Shown here: positions 47,430-57,984 of the stretch, piece by piece
How the letters are laid out: each line of letters opens with the position of its first letter
How positions within the stretch are numbered: the stretch's first letter is position 1
Notes under the pieces: generated by a model
Databases searched by the model: none
Told to the model about the DNA's origin: nothing
The model's input: only the letters and a program-made list of their open reading frames with translations
Assembly: GCF_003597395.2 (NCBI RefSeq)
Contig: NC_133770.1
Coordinates: forward strand, 3,698,560 to 3,762,559
Reading direction: 5' to 3'
DNA: 64,000 nt
Source: Chelonoidis abingdonii
Taxonomy: Eukaryota; Chordata; Testudines; Testudinidae
Program-made: the position numbers and the translations under genes

Positions 47430-47940
47430 CTAAAAATAACCCTTAAATATTTGTAATACCTGAAGCAATGCCAAGAGAATTAAAATATTTCTTACCCACT
47501 GACTTATACATCCTTTCAAGGGGGAGTCTTTGTCACATGCCCTGAAGGTCAGCAAATTTGGATTCTGTTGGACGTGAAGGGGAGGGAAGAGTTTGAGACT
47601 CAAGGTCCCTTCAGTAAAAACCCTCTGCTCTCCAACAGACAGGCCGAACGACTGTCGGTCCATTGACTTGTCCATNTTTCTTTTGGCCCAATCCTCTAAT
47701 TTGTGTAGGTCCCTCTGTATCCTATCCCTACCCTCCAGCATATCTACCACTCCTCCCAGTTTAGTGTCATCTGCAAACTTGCTGAGGATGCAGTCCATGC
47801 CATCCTTCAGATCATTAATGAAGATATTGAACAAAACCGGCCCCAGGACTGATCCTTGCAGCACTCTGCTTGATACCAGCTGCCAGCTAGACATGGAGCC
47901 ATTGATCACTACCTGTTGAGCTCGACGATCTAGACGGCTG
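47430..47940 (-). mobile_element. CR1 LINE fragment joined to unknown sequence at an ambiguous base
   Basis: From 47940 down to 47678 the minus strand encodes CR1 reverse transcriptase: [19 protein letters not shown], then FADDTKLGG (catalytic box) and LEDWAKR. Position 47677 is N, the only ambiguous base in the window. Beyond it the frame runs on open to about 47430, but the protein (SVGEQRVFTEGTLSLKLFPP and on) does not look like CR1. The join may be real or an assembly artefact. Confidence 0.75.
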
Positions 47941-48282
47941 TATAGATTCTCAGGCTCAGGCTGGTGCCTGCGGCCTGGGACCCTGTGAAGACGGAGGGTC
48001 CTAGAGCTCAGGCTGCAGCCCCAGCCTGAACTCTACACAGTGATTTTCAGCCCCAGAGCCTGAGCCCTGCAAGACCGAGTCAATTGAATTGGGCCAGCCA
48101 TGGCCATGCTGTGGGAATTTTATCCCTTTGTAGACATACCATCACAGGCTCCCCAGAGCAGCACCGCTGAGCTCCCAGATGAGAGCCACAATTAACAGGC
48201 TCCCAACTCTTCCCATTTTAACTTTCCCTTTGAAAAAAACCCAAAACACTGAATTCCACATTGTGTTAATGAGATTCTAGGA
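47941..48282. other. Unassigned interval
   Basis: Moderately GC-rich, with an imperfect repeat of cagcccca/ctgagcct-type words at 47950-48075. No exon is supported. Confidence 0.35.
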
Positions 48283-49016
48283 TGGGACGGGCAAACTTTT
48301 TTGCCTGAGGGACACATCGGGTTTCTGAAATTGTGTGGAGGACCAGTTAGGGGAGGCTGTCTCCCCCCAAACAGCCAGGCATGGCCCAACCCCCCACTTC
48401 CCACCCCGATGGCTCCCCCAGAGCCCCTGCCCCATCCACCCCTCTGCTCTGTCCCCTGATCACTCCCAGACCTCCTGCCCCTAATTGCCCCCCCAATCCA
48501 ACCCCCCCCACACCATTCCTGAATGCCTCCCTGGGACCTCTGCCCCATCCAACCACTCCCTCTCCCTGATTGCCCCCGCTGCCCCATTCAACCTCTCCTC
48601 CTTTCTGACTGCCCCCCACAGGACCCTGCCCCCATTCAACCCCCCCCATTCCCTGCCCTCTGACCGCCCCACCCCCTGACCACCCCATCCCAAATTCCCC
48701 TGCCCTCTACCCAACCCCCTCACTCCCTGCTCCTTTACCGCACTGCCTGGAGCACTGGTGGCTGGCAGAGCCAGCCACGCCACCACACAGCACAGAGCAC
48801 CAGGTCAGGCCAGGCTCTGCAGCTGCTCTGCCCCAGGAGCTCGCAGCCCCAACACCCAGAGCATTGTGCCAGCAACAGAGTGAGCTAAGGCTGTGGGGGA
48901 GGAGGAACAGCAGGGGAGGGGCCGGGGACAAGCCTCCCAGGCCAGGAGCTCAGGGGCCGGGCAGGAGGGTCTCGTGGGCCAGATGTGGCCCACAGGCCAT
49001 AGTTTGCCCACCTCTG
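48283..49016. mobile_element. hAT-type MITE with C-rich core and perfect 8-bp TSD
   Basis: The ends are inverted: GGGACGGGCAAACTT at the left and AGTTTGCCCACCTCTG at the right. TTCTAGGA flanks both sides (48275-48282 and 49017-49024). The interior 48360-48720 is an extreme C-rich/G-poor tract of short repeats (cccctgc, ccccca). Long frames across it on either strand are low-complexity and are not genes. Confidence 0.88.
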
Positions 49017-49095
49017 TTCTAGGATATGGATATCCCTGTGCCATATATAAATAACATCATTCCTTCACAGCCCTACATAATCGGTCACCACTCAC

Positions 49096-49530
49096 CTGTC
49101 TTGGTGTCTGTAGAGCAGGGGTAGGCAACCTATGGCACAGGTGCCGAAGGAGGCATGTGAGCTGACTTTCAGTGACACTCTAACTGCCCTGGTCCTGGCC
49201 ACCGGTCCGGGGAGGGGGATCTGCATTTTAATTTAATTTTAAATGAAGCTTCTTAAACATTTTTAAAAACCTTATTTACTTTACATACAATAGTTTAATT
49301 ATATATTATAGACTTATGGAAAGAGACCTTCTAAAAACGTTAACATGTATGACTGGCACGCGAAACCTTAAATTAGAGTGAATAACTGAAGACTCGGCAC
49401 AGCACTTCTGAAAGGTTGCTGACACCTGCTGTAGACACTTCCCTTTCCTCTGGCTCCCCTTGATCCCTGACACATGGCTCTTCCCCTTGTTCATTCCTGG
49501 ACAGAATGTCAGGTTTGGAAATTGCATAGT
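49096..49530 (-). pseudogene. Gene 3 linker exon split by a hAT insertion
   Basis: Before insertion this was a class-1 linker exon: [19 protein letters not shown], then RDQGEPEEREVST, ending TKTG. The acceptor is GATCAG at 49531 and beyond, and the donor is ACAG|GTGAGT at 49095. The 313-bp element at 49116-49428 lies inside it, after the codons for EREVST. Without the insert and one copy of the 8-bp duplication, the exon would be 114 nt and in frame, like its homologues. Confidence 0.85.
49116..49428. mobile_element. hAT-type MITE inside a coding exon
   Basis: A 313-bp element with ends CAGGGGTAGGCAACC and AAAGGTTGCTGACACCTG. It is flanked by CTGTAGAG (49108-49115) and CTGTAGAC (49429-49436), an 8-bp target-site duplication with one mismatch. 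It has the family sequence seen at 42752-43047. The host sequence on either side is the gene 3 linker exon. Confidence 0.92.
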
Positions 49531-50044
49531 CTGATCATGGAAACAGACACCAGGGATCATTATGCTTCATTAATAGCCACTGAGTACTTGCTACAATTTC
49601 AAAGGACTGAGAATTGTGTTAAACCATTCCCCTTCCATCACCAGAGAGGATTGGCAATTTGAGTGTAGACAAAATAGTTAAAAAAACAGAAAACATCTGG
49701 TAGAAGATCAGTTTTGGACCCTGCAGCTGAGTCAGAAATATCCACTTATATGGGGGGTTGTTTATTTAATTTTGTCTGGTTCTAAGCAGGTAGATATAGA
49801 TTTTCTGTCCAATCTCTGTGTGTATCGGTTAAATACACACAAGAAAAATATAGCTAGTGCTTTGATACTGGTCACTGAAGAATTAAACCCATCATTGGGT
49901 ATTTTTAGTCTCTTTACATGGGGGCTGTGTAAAGTGGATCAGTCACAAAAGTTGTAAGTGAATGCTGATCTACCCAAAACCATGGGAAATGTAAAAAGCA
50001 CTGATCATGGAACTTCTGATAAATTAATGAAAATACATCATTAC
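49531..50044. other. Intron between gene 3 KRAB and linker exons
   Basis: No exon or repeat is recognised. Confidence 0.4.
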
Positions 50045-50171
50045 CCAGTGAGAGCAAAGTCTCATAGTTGCTCTTCATCACATTCTTGTAAAGCTCTTTC
50101 TGCCATTCATCTAAATTCCCCCATTCCTGCTCATTGGAATAGACCGAGATCTCATCAAATGTCACTGGGAC
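50045..50171 (-). pseudogene. Gene 3 KRAB A-box exon with lost acceptor
   Basis: This is 127 nt with an open reading frame: [43 protein letters not shown]. The donor is CTGG|GTAATG at 50044. The position of the acceptor AG in genes 1, 2 and 4 reads GG here (TTTCGG|GTCCC at 50172-50173), so normal recognition is expected to fail. S replaces F in VYF. No DUF3669 exon or MAERAAAQ exon for this gene is visible between here and gene 4. Confidence 0.85.
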
Positions 50172-50439
50172 CCGAAATTACAAATGTGACACATTCAGCA
50201 CCGTCTGCTGCAGTTGTTTCCTGTCACCTGCATCCCGTGACTTTATATCAAAGGTCGTGGTAGAGGTTGGGAATGCCTGAAAATAATTTTTTTATTTTCT
50301 GGTTTCTCGTTAGTAGCCAATGAAAAAAGGTCTCTGGTTTCTGCCCTGTATCTTTTTAACAAATGTCCTAATCAGAAATGTCAAAAACACCATACTCAAT
50401 TTAGCCTCCTCATTGAGCAAGTGTGTGGAGTACTCGTCA

Positions 50440-50990
50440 AGTTTTGGCAGCACCTACCTGAATTGGGAGTGCTTTGTTCCAGGTGGACCTTGAGTGGGCC
50501 TGACTGCTATAAAAAGGCAGTCAGCAGCGAACCAGCTGAGCGCCGAACTGCAGAGGCTAACAGAGGGAGTTTGCCTGGGAGTTCTCCTGGGGAGAGCCCA
50601 CTGAGGCTTTCCTCTCGCGGGCTTCTGTGAGTTGCTGCAACAGCTGAGGAAGCTCTTAGAAGATAGAAATTATGGAAAGTGTTTGTATCGTTACACCTGC
50701 TGCAGGAGCAGCAGCAATTTCGAGCGAGAAGTGATGGCTCAAGGGGGTTGGTTTGGTCCGACAGCCAGGTGGGGGCTGCTGCGCAAGAGCCCATAGAACG
50801 AGCCTGAGACACCGGGTCCGACTAGTAGCGCCAGGACTCTGCCTAGCCCGGAGCAGGAGTGGGAGTGGAGCTTTTCGACCACAAACCCCATCCCTCCTGA
50901 TTCGCAACCCCATGGACCAGACGGCAGCAAGTCCTGAGCAGTAGCCCAGATGGTCACGTTGCATGGAGGAAACTGCACCTAGTTGCAAAA
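50440..50990 (+). mobile_element. Possible LTR-type element with TATA box
   Basis: A TATA-like sequence (gctataaaaaggcag at about 50508) is followed by GC-richer sequence with ggagagcccactgaggcttt. It resembles R/U5-type sequence of a turtle LTR, but ends and target-site duplication are not identified. The open frames have no recognisable motif. Confidence 0.35.
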
Positions 50991-51555
50991 CAAGAGGGTT
51001 GCTAAACATGTCATCACACAGCCACCCCCCCTTTAGCATCAAGTTTAAACTGCCCCTTGCCGCCAGCCACTCTCCCCCCTTAAAATAAAGTGACTCTTAG
51101 CCCCGCCCTTTACTACACAGGGAGGTGCCCATCAGTCCCCTTGCACATGCTCTGCACTGCCTGTACTTATTTGTGACTGTGTCCACACTGGCTCCCGCTC
51201 CTGTAAGTGCCCCATTGTGAGGACACAATAACAACAGGTATGGACTGCAAGGAAGAGGAGCCATATTCAACCTACCGGCTCTGGTCAATGAAGTGTGAGT
51301 GTAAACGCCCTCACAGTCCTCCAGCAGCTGTCCCACAATGCCCAAGTGACCGCTCTTTGTGAACTCCTGCGGGAAAAGAGGCTGTGGATGCACAACTGTA
51401 GACCTGTCATGGAAATGTGGGTAGGTACAAAGATTGCATAGGGGAGGCAAAGAAAGGGGTACCACAGGGATCAGCAACAGTGCCCCATGTGGCCAGTGGT
51501 CCAGCTACAGCAAGAGTCAGGATCTGTTTGCAGTGGAGTCTCAATCTAGCCAGCT
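50991..51555. other. Unassigned interval
   Basis: No supported exon or repeat family. Confidence 0.4.
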
Positions 51556-51645
51556 TTCAGAGTGGTAGCTGTGTTAGTCTGTATCAGCAAAAGCAACCAG
51601 GAGTCCTTCTGGCATCTGAGAGACTAACAAATTTATTTGGGCATT
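51556..51645 (-). repeat. Penelope-like family fragment
   Basis: Cagagtggtagctgtgttag, then tctgtatcagcaaaagcaac and gagagactaacaaatttattt, is a subfamily of the repeat that has the hammerhead-like core. The core itself is truncated or degraded here. Confidence 0.65.
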
Positions 51646-52345
51646 TAGCCTGTCCCACCAGCAGCCAAACACAGATGAACCGAATCCAGGGGCAGGAACC
51701 TCAGATACGTGTATGCAGCACCCATTCTCCCTTACAATGGTTAAATGTGAAGATGGCACCAGCCCAACCCCAATTTAGCAGGACATAGGTATCTACTTCT
51801 CTTTGTTTTACTCGCACAGCAGAGGAACAACAAATAGACTTGTTATCTGCTTTTCATTCCCCCTTAAGAGTGAGGCAGGGAGGGACCATGAGCTTATTTG
51901 TTATTGTACATAGGGATCCTCTTCCTGAAAATGCTGCTACAAGTTTACAACCTGTGAAGTCATGCTGTTATTTATTATTACTTAGCACCCACAACATATT
52001 AGTCACATTATGGATTTTTTTTTAAAACAAACACCTATGGACAATATTAATGAACTGTCAGACTGTACTGTAATCAAAAACCGGACAGATCAGTGTGACA
52101 GAGAAAGTTTATTTATGTCAGCAAGACAATTCAAACCCATTAAAATACGAAGGGCAGAAAATCCTTACACGACATTTCGACCTTAATCTGGCTACTCAGC
52201 AGAAGACAAGACTCTGAAGACAACATACGTTTTATTCTACTGTCTGCTTCACTACAATTCCTGGCAAAATAATATGCTATGGCCCAAGGCTTATTTTACA
52301 TTCTCAGGGCAACCATGGCCATTGAGGAAATTCATAGAATTTTGT
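51646..52345. other. Unassigned interval
   Basis: No supported exon. The last 12 bases, 52334-52345, are the left target-site duplication of the element that follows. Confidence 0.4.
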
Positions 52346-52432
52346 CAAGTATCAGAGGGGTAGCCGTGTTAGTCTGGATCTGTAAAAGCAGCAGAGAATC
52401 CTGTGGCACCTTATAGACTAACAGACGTTTTG

Positions 52433-52469
52433 GAGCGTGAGCTTTCGTGGGTGAATACCCACTCGTCAG
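52433..52469 (-). ncRNA. Hammerhead-ribozyme-like core (left arm)
   Basis: On the minus strand: CTGACGA (52469-52463), a perfect 6-bp stem II GTGGGT-ATTC-ACCCAC, GAAA, then a GC-TCAC-GC mini-hairpin that with the A-U pair makes a 3-bp stem III, then TC as the expected cleavage dinucleotide. All core positions of a type I hammerhead are present. Stem I pairing between the flanks is weak (about 4 bp after a small bulge), so activity is uncertain. Confidence 0.6.
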
Positions 52470-52929
52470 ACGCAGGTAGTGGAAATTTCCATGGGTAGGT
52501 ATATATATGCTAGCAAGCAAGCTAGAGATAACGAGGTTAGTTCAATCAGGGAGGATGAGGCCCTGTTCTAGCAGTTGAGGTGTGAAAACCAAGGGAGGAG
52601 AAAACGGTTCTGTAGTTGGCAAGCCATTCACAGTCTTTGTTTAGTCCTGAGCTGATGGTGTCAAATTGTTGCAGATGAACTGAAGCTCAGCAGTTCTCTT
52701 TGAAGCTGGTCCTGAAGTTTTTTGCTGCAGGATAGCCACCTTAAGTCTGCGATAGTGTGGCCAGGGAGGTTGAAGTGCTCTCCTACAGGTTTGTATATGC
52801 CATTCCTGATATCTGATTTGTGTCATTTATCCTTTTCCAGCAGAGACGTCTCAGTTTGCCGATGTACATTAGCAGAGGGGCATTGCTGGCAACCGAACGT
52901 ATTCTCACCAGCAACTGACACCTACCATA

Positions 52930-53297
52930 GTAACTCTAGCTCAGGAACCAATCCATGCAACAAACCTCGATGCCAACTTCTGCCCACATATCTACACCAG
53001 CGACACACCACAGGACCTAACCAGAGCAGCCACACCATCTCTGGTTCATTCACCTGCACGCCACCAATGTAATATACGCCATCATATGCCAGCAATGCCC
53101 CTCTGCTATGTACATCGGCCAAACTGGACAGTCTCTACAGAAAAGGATAAATGGACACAAACCAGATATCAGGAATGGCAATATACAAAAATCTGTAGGA
53201 GAGCACTTCAACCTCCCTGGCCACACTATAGCAGACCTTAAGGTGGCCATCCTGCAGCAAAAAAATTTCAGGACCAGACTTCAAAGAGAAAACTGCT
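52930..53297 (+). pseudogene. GIY-YIG endonuclease fragment of the Penelope-like element
   Basis: Translation gives NPCNKPRC early, a frameshift around 53070, then CPSAMYIGQTGQSLQKRING, HKPDIRNGN, VGEHFNLPGHTIADLKVAIL and a stop at 53297. YIGQTGQSLQKR is the YIG half with the catalytic arginine region. The Cys-rich stretch upstream is the linker seen in Penelope-like proteins. The reverse transcriptase part is absent. It is a truncated, frameshifted copy without activity as it stands. Confidence 0.85.
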
Positions 53298-53514
53298 GAG
53301 CTTCAGTTCATCTGCAAATTTGACACCATCAGCTCAGGGTTGAACAAAGACTGTGAATGGCTTGCCAACTACAGAACCAGTTTCTCCTCCCTTGGTTTTC
53401 ACACCTCAACTGCTAGAACAGGGCCTCATCCTCCCTGATTGAACTAACCTCGTTATCTCTAGCTTGCTTGCTAACATATATATGCCTACCCCTGGAAATT
53501 TCCACTACCTGCGT

Positions 53515-53552
53515 CTGACGAAGTGGATATTCACCCACGAAAGCTCATGCTC
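53515..53552 (+). ncRNA. Hammerhead-ribozyme-like core (right arm)
   Basis: CTGACGA at 53515-53521, stem II GTGGAT-ATTC-ACCCAC with one mismatch, GAAA at 53539-53542, a GC-TCAT-GC mini-hairpin, and TC at 53551-53552. It is downstream of, and on the same strand as, the endonuclease fragment, where Penelope-like elements are reported to carry hammerheads. Confidence 0.55.
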
Positions 53553-53613
53553 CAAAACGTCTGTTAGTCTATAAGGTGCCACAGGATTCTCTGCTGCTTT
53601 TATAGAATTTTGT

Positions 53614-53700
53614 GGCCCCTATACACGTAAAGACATAATATGACCATAGCACAAGGGGGTCCTAGTCCATGACTAGAGCTCCTAGGCACTACAAATAGTA
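53614..53700 (+). repeat. L2-like LINE tail fragment
   Basis: Agcacaagggggtcctagtcc, then atgactagagctcctaggcac, is the same tail type as at 33425-33510. It directly follows the right target-site duplication of the Penelope-like element, which probably inserted into it. Confidence 0.6.
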
Positions 53701-55859
53701 AGTAACGTTTACTGTGTGCCTGTAATGTCACTTCTCTCCCCTCCCCATTTACACACTTTGGGGCAATCGTCTAACAAATGCTGGATAAAAGTTACTATAT
53801 TTGGCATCTTTCCTGCACTTCTCTGACAGAGTTCAGATCTACTATCATTTATTCTAAAACATCCCCTTGGACTAGGACAATTGCTTATTGGATTGTGCTC
53901 TCGGATGTGTTGCTCATGCTGTAATTTGTCATTTGACAGCAATCACTTAAAAAAAAAGCTTTATTGAATCTTAATAGCAAACTAGCTTCAAATATGGTAC
54001 ATGTGTCAGATTGTTGCAACATAACAGGACACCATAAAATGAAGCATTGAAAATACAAGTATCTACATGAAAACATCATGTTTATGGGTTGTATGTATAT
54101 TCATTCTGTTTGGAAATACAGTAAATGGCTCTGCAACAGTCCTCTCATTGGGTAAAAAGGAGATTGAAATAGTCCTGTTGAAGTAGTCATTCCACTAGCA
54201 ACAATGTTTCATATTTTATTAGTGGTAGGCATGAATCTAAAGTATGTTTTCAGGATCTGTGTTGAGAGAATAGAGTTGCTTTTAGCAGAGATTCAAGGCA
54301 CAAACATTTAAATAAGATGTTAACTGAACTCAGAAAAGATAACTTCAGAAATAACAGTAGTAGTAAAGATGCCTAACCTCGCATGAAAAATACCTGTTCA
54401 TTTATACAGAATAACATTAATTTCTTGGGGGAGGGGGTTAAATTCACATACAAACTATTCGCTTATCCACTATGGGTCCAATCTTGCTCCCATTTAAGCC
54501 AATGGCAAGATTCCCATTGACTTCAAGGGAATCAGGAACAAGCCCTATATCTTTGGAAACAAAACATAAAACTTTATCTTCATTAGCTCCAAATGACTTT
54601 TTTCAGCAGGATATAATAATGTAGATTCAGAGAAACACTTAGCAGAAGACTCTTAAGAAGGGGAGTAGTTCTCTTTTTGCAAATGTGCTCAGTCCCAGAT
54701 AGGGGAAAGCACATATTGTGTCATTTACACATCCTATCATGGTGCTTCTGCCTACATACAAGTGCAATTTTCACAAAGTGACAGATACAAAGACTCACAA
54801 TTCCAGGTTCTTTTACTGGTGTCATTTCCAACCAAGGAAAAACAATCCATTTCAACAAAAAAGGAGTCTGCTTCTTGGTCTCCCAAGATTTTGAGCTGTT
54901 GGTCAAAAAATACAGAATGCTCCATTTCTATACCCCTCCCAAACTCATGACTCCTCTAGCTATTAATTCCCATTGGATTCTATAGGAGCTAACCCCTATG
55001 GCCTAACAGCTTTCTGTGGGAGAATCTAATTTTATTGCCAAGCCTCTTCAGTGTTCAATGTTTTCTGCTTAACGTTTTATTTGATTACCATTTGTACATC
55101 ATTTGAACATATAAAGTGCTATCTGACTAGGCTTGGAAGGATTAGATTTTTATCAGTAAATGTCAGAAAATGTCAATTTCACCACACGTAAGCACAGATC
55201 AACAAAAAATATTTCCAGCAATAATAACTGCTGTTTACAGATAGGCAAAGTAAGAAAAATGCCAATTGAGAACTTATTAAAGTCAAATCCAGTGATTTAG
55301 ACTTCTGGATAAGGCTTGTTACAAATGGGCCAGAGAATGAATAATTAAAACAGGTAGAATTTGTTGATTTAAGGCTATTTTGACATGTGATGTTGAAAGT
55401 TTGTGTTTTAAAGGTTTATAAAGTTTTAACTTTTTGCATCTCAATGTCTATCATCTTTAAATAATTGTCTGATCCCCTACAATTTCCTATAACTGTGAAA
55501 ATTCAAACAAACAAAAAAAAGCTTAAAACCCAGTGAAAGTATAAATCAATAAAAACATTTCAAATGCTTACATGGGAAAGTAATAATTGAAAAGTATTTA
55601 ATGTAGGTTCAGTTGTCTCTTATGTGACTTAGCAGTTGTAAGAAGTCAGCAACATGAGAGCAGACAGCTCTCTGCATACCCACCGTCAAGCAGTCCATGG
55701 ACCACCTTTTGCTCTATTCAATGTGCATCTTGCAAAATTAATTATTTTAACTGCTTACCTGCTAGGTAATAATACAAACATTTAATAGAGGAAAAATAAG
55801 ACTAAGAGCAATTAGAATAATAAAAATCTTGGCGAATCTCCCCATTAGTTCAGTTACGT
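53701..55859. other. Intergenic, mostly unassigned
   Basis: A palindromic short repeat lies at about 54475-54547 (gggtccaatcttgctcccat against ggaatcaggaacaagccc), a MITE-like unit common in amniotes. No exon is supported in the remaining AT-rich sequence. Confidence 0.45.
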
Positions 55860-56269
55860 AGGGTTGCCACCTTTGTATTTAAAAATTGGATATTCCAGCT
55901 AGAACCAACCTGCCCTAGTCCCCCCGAGCCCGCCCCTGCCCCCAAGACCTGTCCCCATCTCTTCCCCCAAGGCCCCACCCCCATTCGCTTCTCTTCCCTC
56001 CTCCCCAGTCACTTGCTGCTTTTCCCCTTTCTGCCCCTCTGCCCTGGTCAGGAGGGACACGCCTGCAAAGCCAGGGCTGGGAGCTGCAGCTGCCCAACGG
56101 AGGTAGGAGGAGGCCCCAGCTGAGTAGGAGCTGGCACAGATTAGTGACCAGACACCTCCCCGCCCTCAGTGACGGGACTTTGGTTGTCCGGTCCGTAGAT
56201 CAGACCAGACACTGTCAGGTCCCCTTTTGACTGGATTTTCTAGTCGAAAACCAGGCATCTCGCTACTCT
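55860..56269. mobile_element. Possible MITE with C-rich interior
   Basis: The left end agggttgccacctttg and right end ggcatctcgctactct are imperfect inverted copies. The flanking octamers agttacgt and agttatca match at five of eight positions. The interior is C-rich (ccccaagacctgtccccatc). It is probably an old hAT-type insertion. Confidence 0.5.
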
Positions 56270-57056
56270 AGTTATCAGGCATCACTCACCGAAAACAAAT
56301 ATTATTATGTACACTACAATGTAGCACTCTTCACTGTAACAGTTGATCATACAATACAAAATTTTACTCTTTTCCCCTCTCTTTAGTTCTCCCTAACTGC
56401 TCATATGTAGGCACAATTGGACAATGGTAAAATCAACACCCTACAGAATCTGGAGGATTTATTTTAACACCCCGTTCCCTGCTCCGGCCCCCCGGCAAGG
56501 AAGTCCACATCATAAGGTTTTAAAACAAAAAAGGCACAAAAACAGGTGTTTTTTAATTCTTTGCAGGCCACCTTTAAGCAAGGCGTTTAACAAGATGCAC
56601 AGGTCTGGTAAGATTTTCTGACCTGTGTTTGATTATGTTTTTAAGCAGATGACTCCACTGTTTTTTTCCCCCCTTCTCCATCTGTTGACGCTTTCTCTGA
56701 AATTGGAGCCAGTGCTGCTTTTGGTTTAGAGAGAATAATACCACCACATAAATTTTGCCTCCCATCATTCATGTTGCACAGAAGTGACAGAAAGGAGAAC
56801 ATTATCCGTTTCTGATTTCTCTTCCAGGAGCTCAAAAATGAAGCCTGCATCTCATGTGCTGTAAATTACTCTAAATTGTGCAAGTTTGAACTACATTTTG
56901 TCTTTGGCCTACTAACATGCCTTGGTTCTTTCACTGCTGGCACCACTGTCATTTGACTGCACTTAATGGACTTTACCATTTATTTCCTATTTTTAACATC
57001 AAGAAGCCCAATCTCTTAAACTGATCTAAGGCTCTGTGAAGCTCTAATTTTTATCT
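56270..57056. other. Interval downstream of gene 4
   Basis: No exon or clear repeat was identified. Confidence 0.4.
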
Positions 57057-57469
57057 AAAATTATCTTGCTCTGTTCCATAAATTCTCTGGTGATGTGTTC
57101 CTCATCTCAAACTTCTCCCACATTTTCTGCAATGATACAGTCTCTCTCTAGTATATAGGTTATAGTTGGTATTTTAGAAAATGTTTTTTAATGACATTTT
57201 TGGTATAGTCAATACACTTTTATATGTCTGTTCTCCCCCCTTGCATGAATCATTTTGATAGCTAATAAATTCAGTTGCTTCTCAAGGCTTAAACAGATGA
57301 GCTACAATGACAGGTCCGTCTCATGCTTGAGTTCATTTCAATGTTATAACATGTCTTCTTACACAAAAGCTTTTCCTACAGTTAGTGCATGTGTATGGTC
57401 CACATTCTCTGATGGATTTGTCGATGACTGAGTGGAAAATCAGTTCCCATAAAGCCTTTGCCACAGTGG
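57057..57469 (-). pseudogene. Gene 4 decayed zinc-finger tail
   Basis: Past the in-frame stop of gene 4, further C2H2 remnants can be read in shifted frames. They are ACNHCGKGFMGTDFPLSHRQIH at about 57480-57410, then after another shift YTCTNCRKSFCVRRHV at about 57390-57345, and LYHCRKCGRSLR at about 57150-57110. At least two frameshifts and a stop separate them. They show that the ancestral array had six or more fingers. Confidence 0.7.
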
Positions 57470-57984
57470 TTACAGGCAGATGTTGTGAGTTCGTAAGTGA
57501 TTAGTAAGTCTTGGTTTCTCAGTAAAGCTTTTCTCGCATTCTGTACATTTATAGGGTCTCTCGCCTGTGTGAGTTCTCTGGTGTCTAATAAGATCTGCAT
57601 GGCGACCAAAGCTTTTTCCACAGTCTGTACATATGTATGATGATACCGGACTCTTTTTTACATGAATTCGCTTGTGTTTTAAAAGACCTATCTTCAACTT
57701 AAAGGTTTTCTTACATTCTGTACATAGGTATAGTCTCTGGTAGAAAAGGATACCTTTGAATTTATTGGAATCTCCTTTCCCAAGAGTAGAGTTACCCGTT
57801 CTGCTTCCAGTAAGATTACTCAGCTCTGTTTCTGTGCTCCAATGACTCTCACAAGTTATTCCCTTGTCAGGAGTTTGGAAAACCAGGTCTTCTGATCTTC
57901 CTGAAAACGATCCATGCAGTTCCATATTTTCTGGAGCTTCCTCATTATCCTGCACTTCAGTTTTGATCACAATCCCATCATCCA
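57470..57984 (-). CDS. Gene 4 terminal exon: three fingers, truncated
   Basis: The exon begins after TTCCAG at 57985-57986 in phase 1 and reads DDGIVIKTEVQDNEEAPENM. It goes on through about 70 Ser/Thr-rich residues to three complete fingers: CTECKKTF...H..IH, CTDCGKSF...H..TH and CTECEKSF...H..TH. The frame then stops with NICL-stop at 57470, one frameshift away from a fourth finger. The protein could be a short three-finger factor, or the exon could be a recent pseudogene. The fingers still have complete zinc ligands, so the loss seems recent. Confidence 0.75.

Larger units (their letters stand above)
52346..53601. mobile_element. Inverted Penelope-like element with 12-bp TSD
   Basis: A 1256-bp insertion made of two long inverted arms (52346 to about 52891 and about 53085 to 53601) around a spacer of about 190 bp. 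ATAGAATTTTGT occurs immediately on both sides (52334-52345 and 53602-53613), proving insertion as one unit. The right arm plus spacer encode part of a GIY-YIG endonuclease typical of Penelope-like retroelements. The left arm encodes the C-terminal part of the same protein on the minus strand. Both arms carry hammerhead-ribozyme-like cores. The left arm extends about 35 bp further out than the right. Inverted, 5'-truncated copies of this kind are a known habit of Penelope-like elements. Confidence 0.92.

Noticed and set aside
48192..48786. Several overlapping Gly-rich open frames on the minus strand
   Set aside because: They are low-complexity translation of the C-rich MITE core, within a transposon with clear ends.
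50421..51042. A DUF3669 or first exon for gene 3
   Set aside because: The region is GC-richer and has open frames, but none resembles DUF3669 or MAERAAAQ. A TATA box and composition suggest an LTR.
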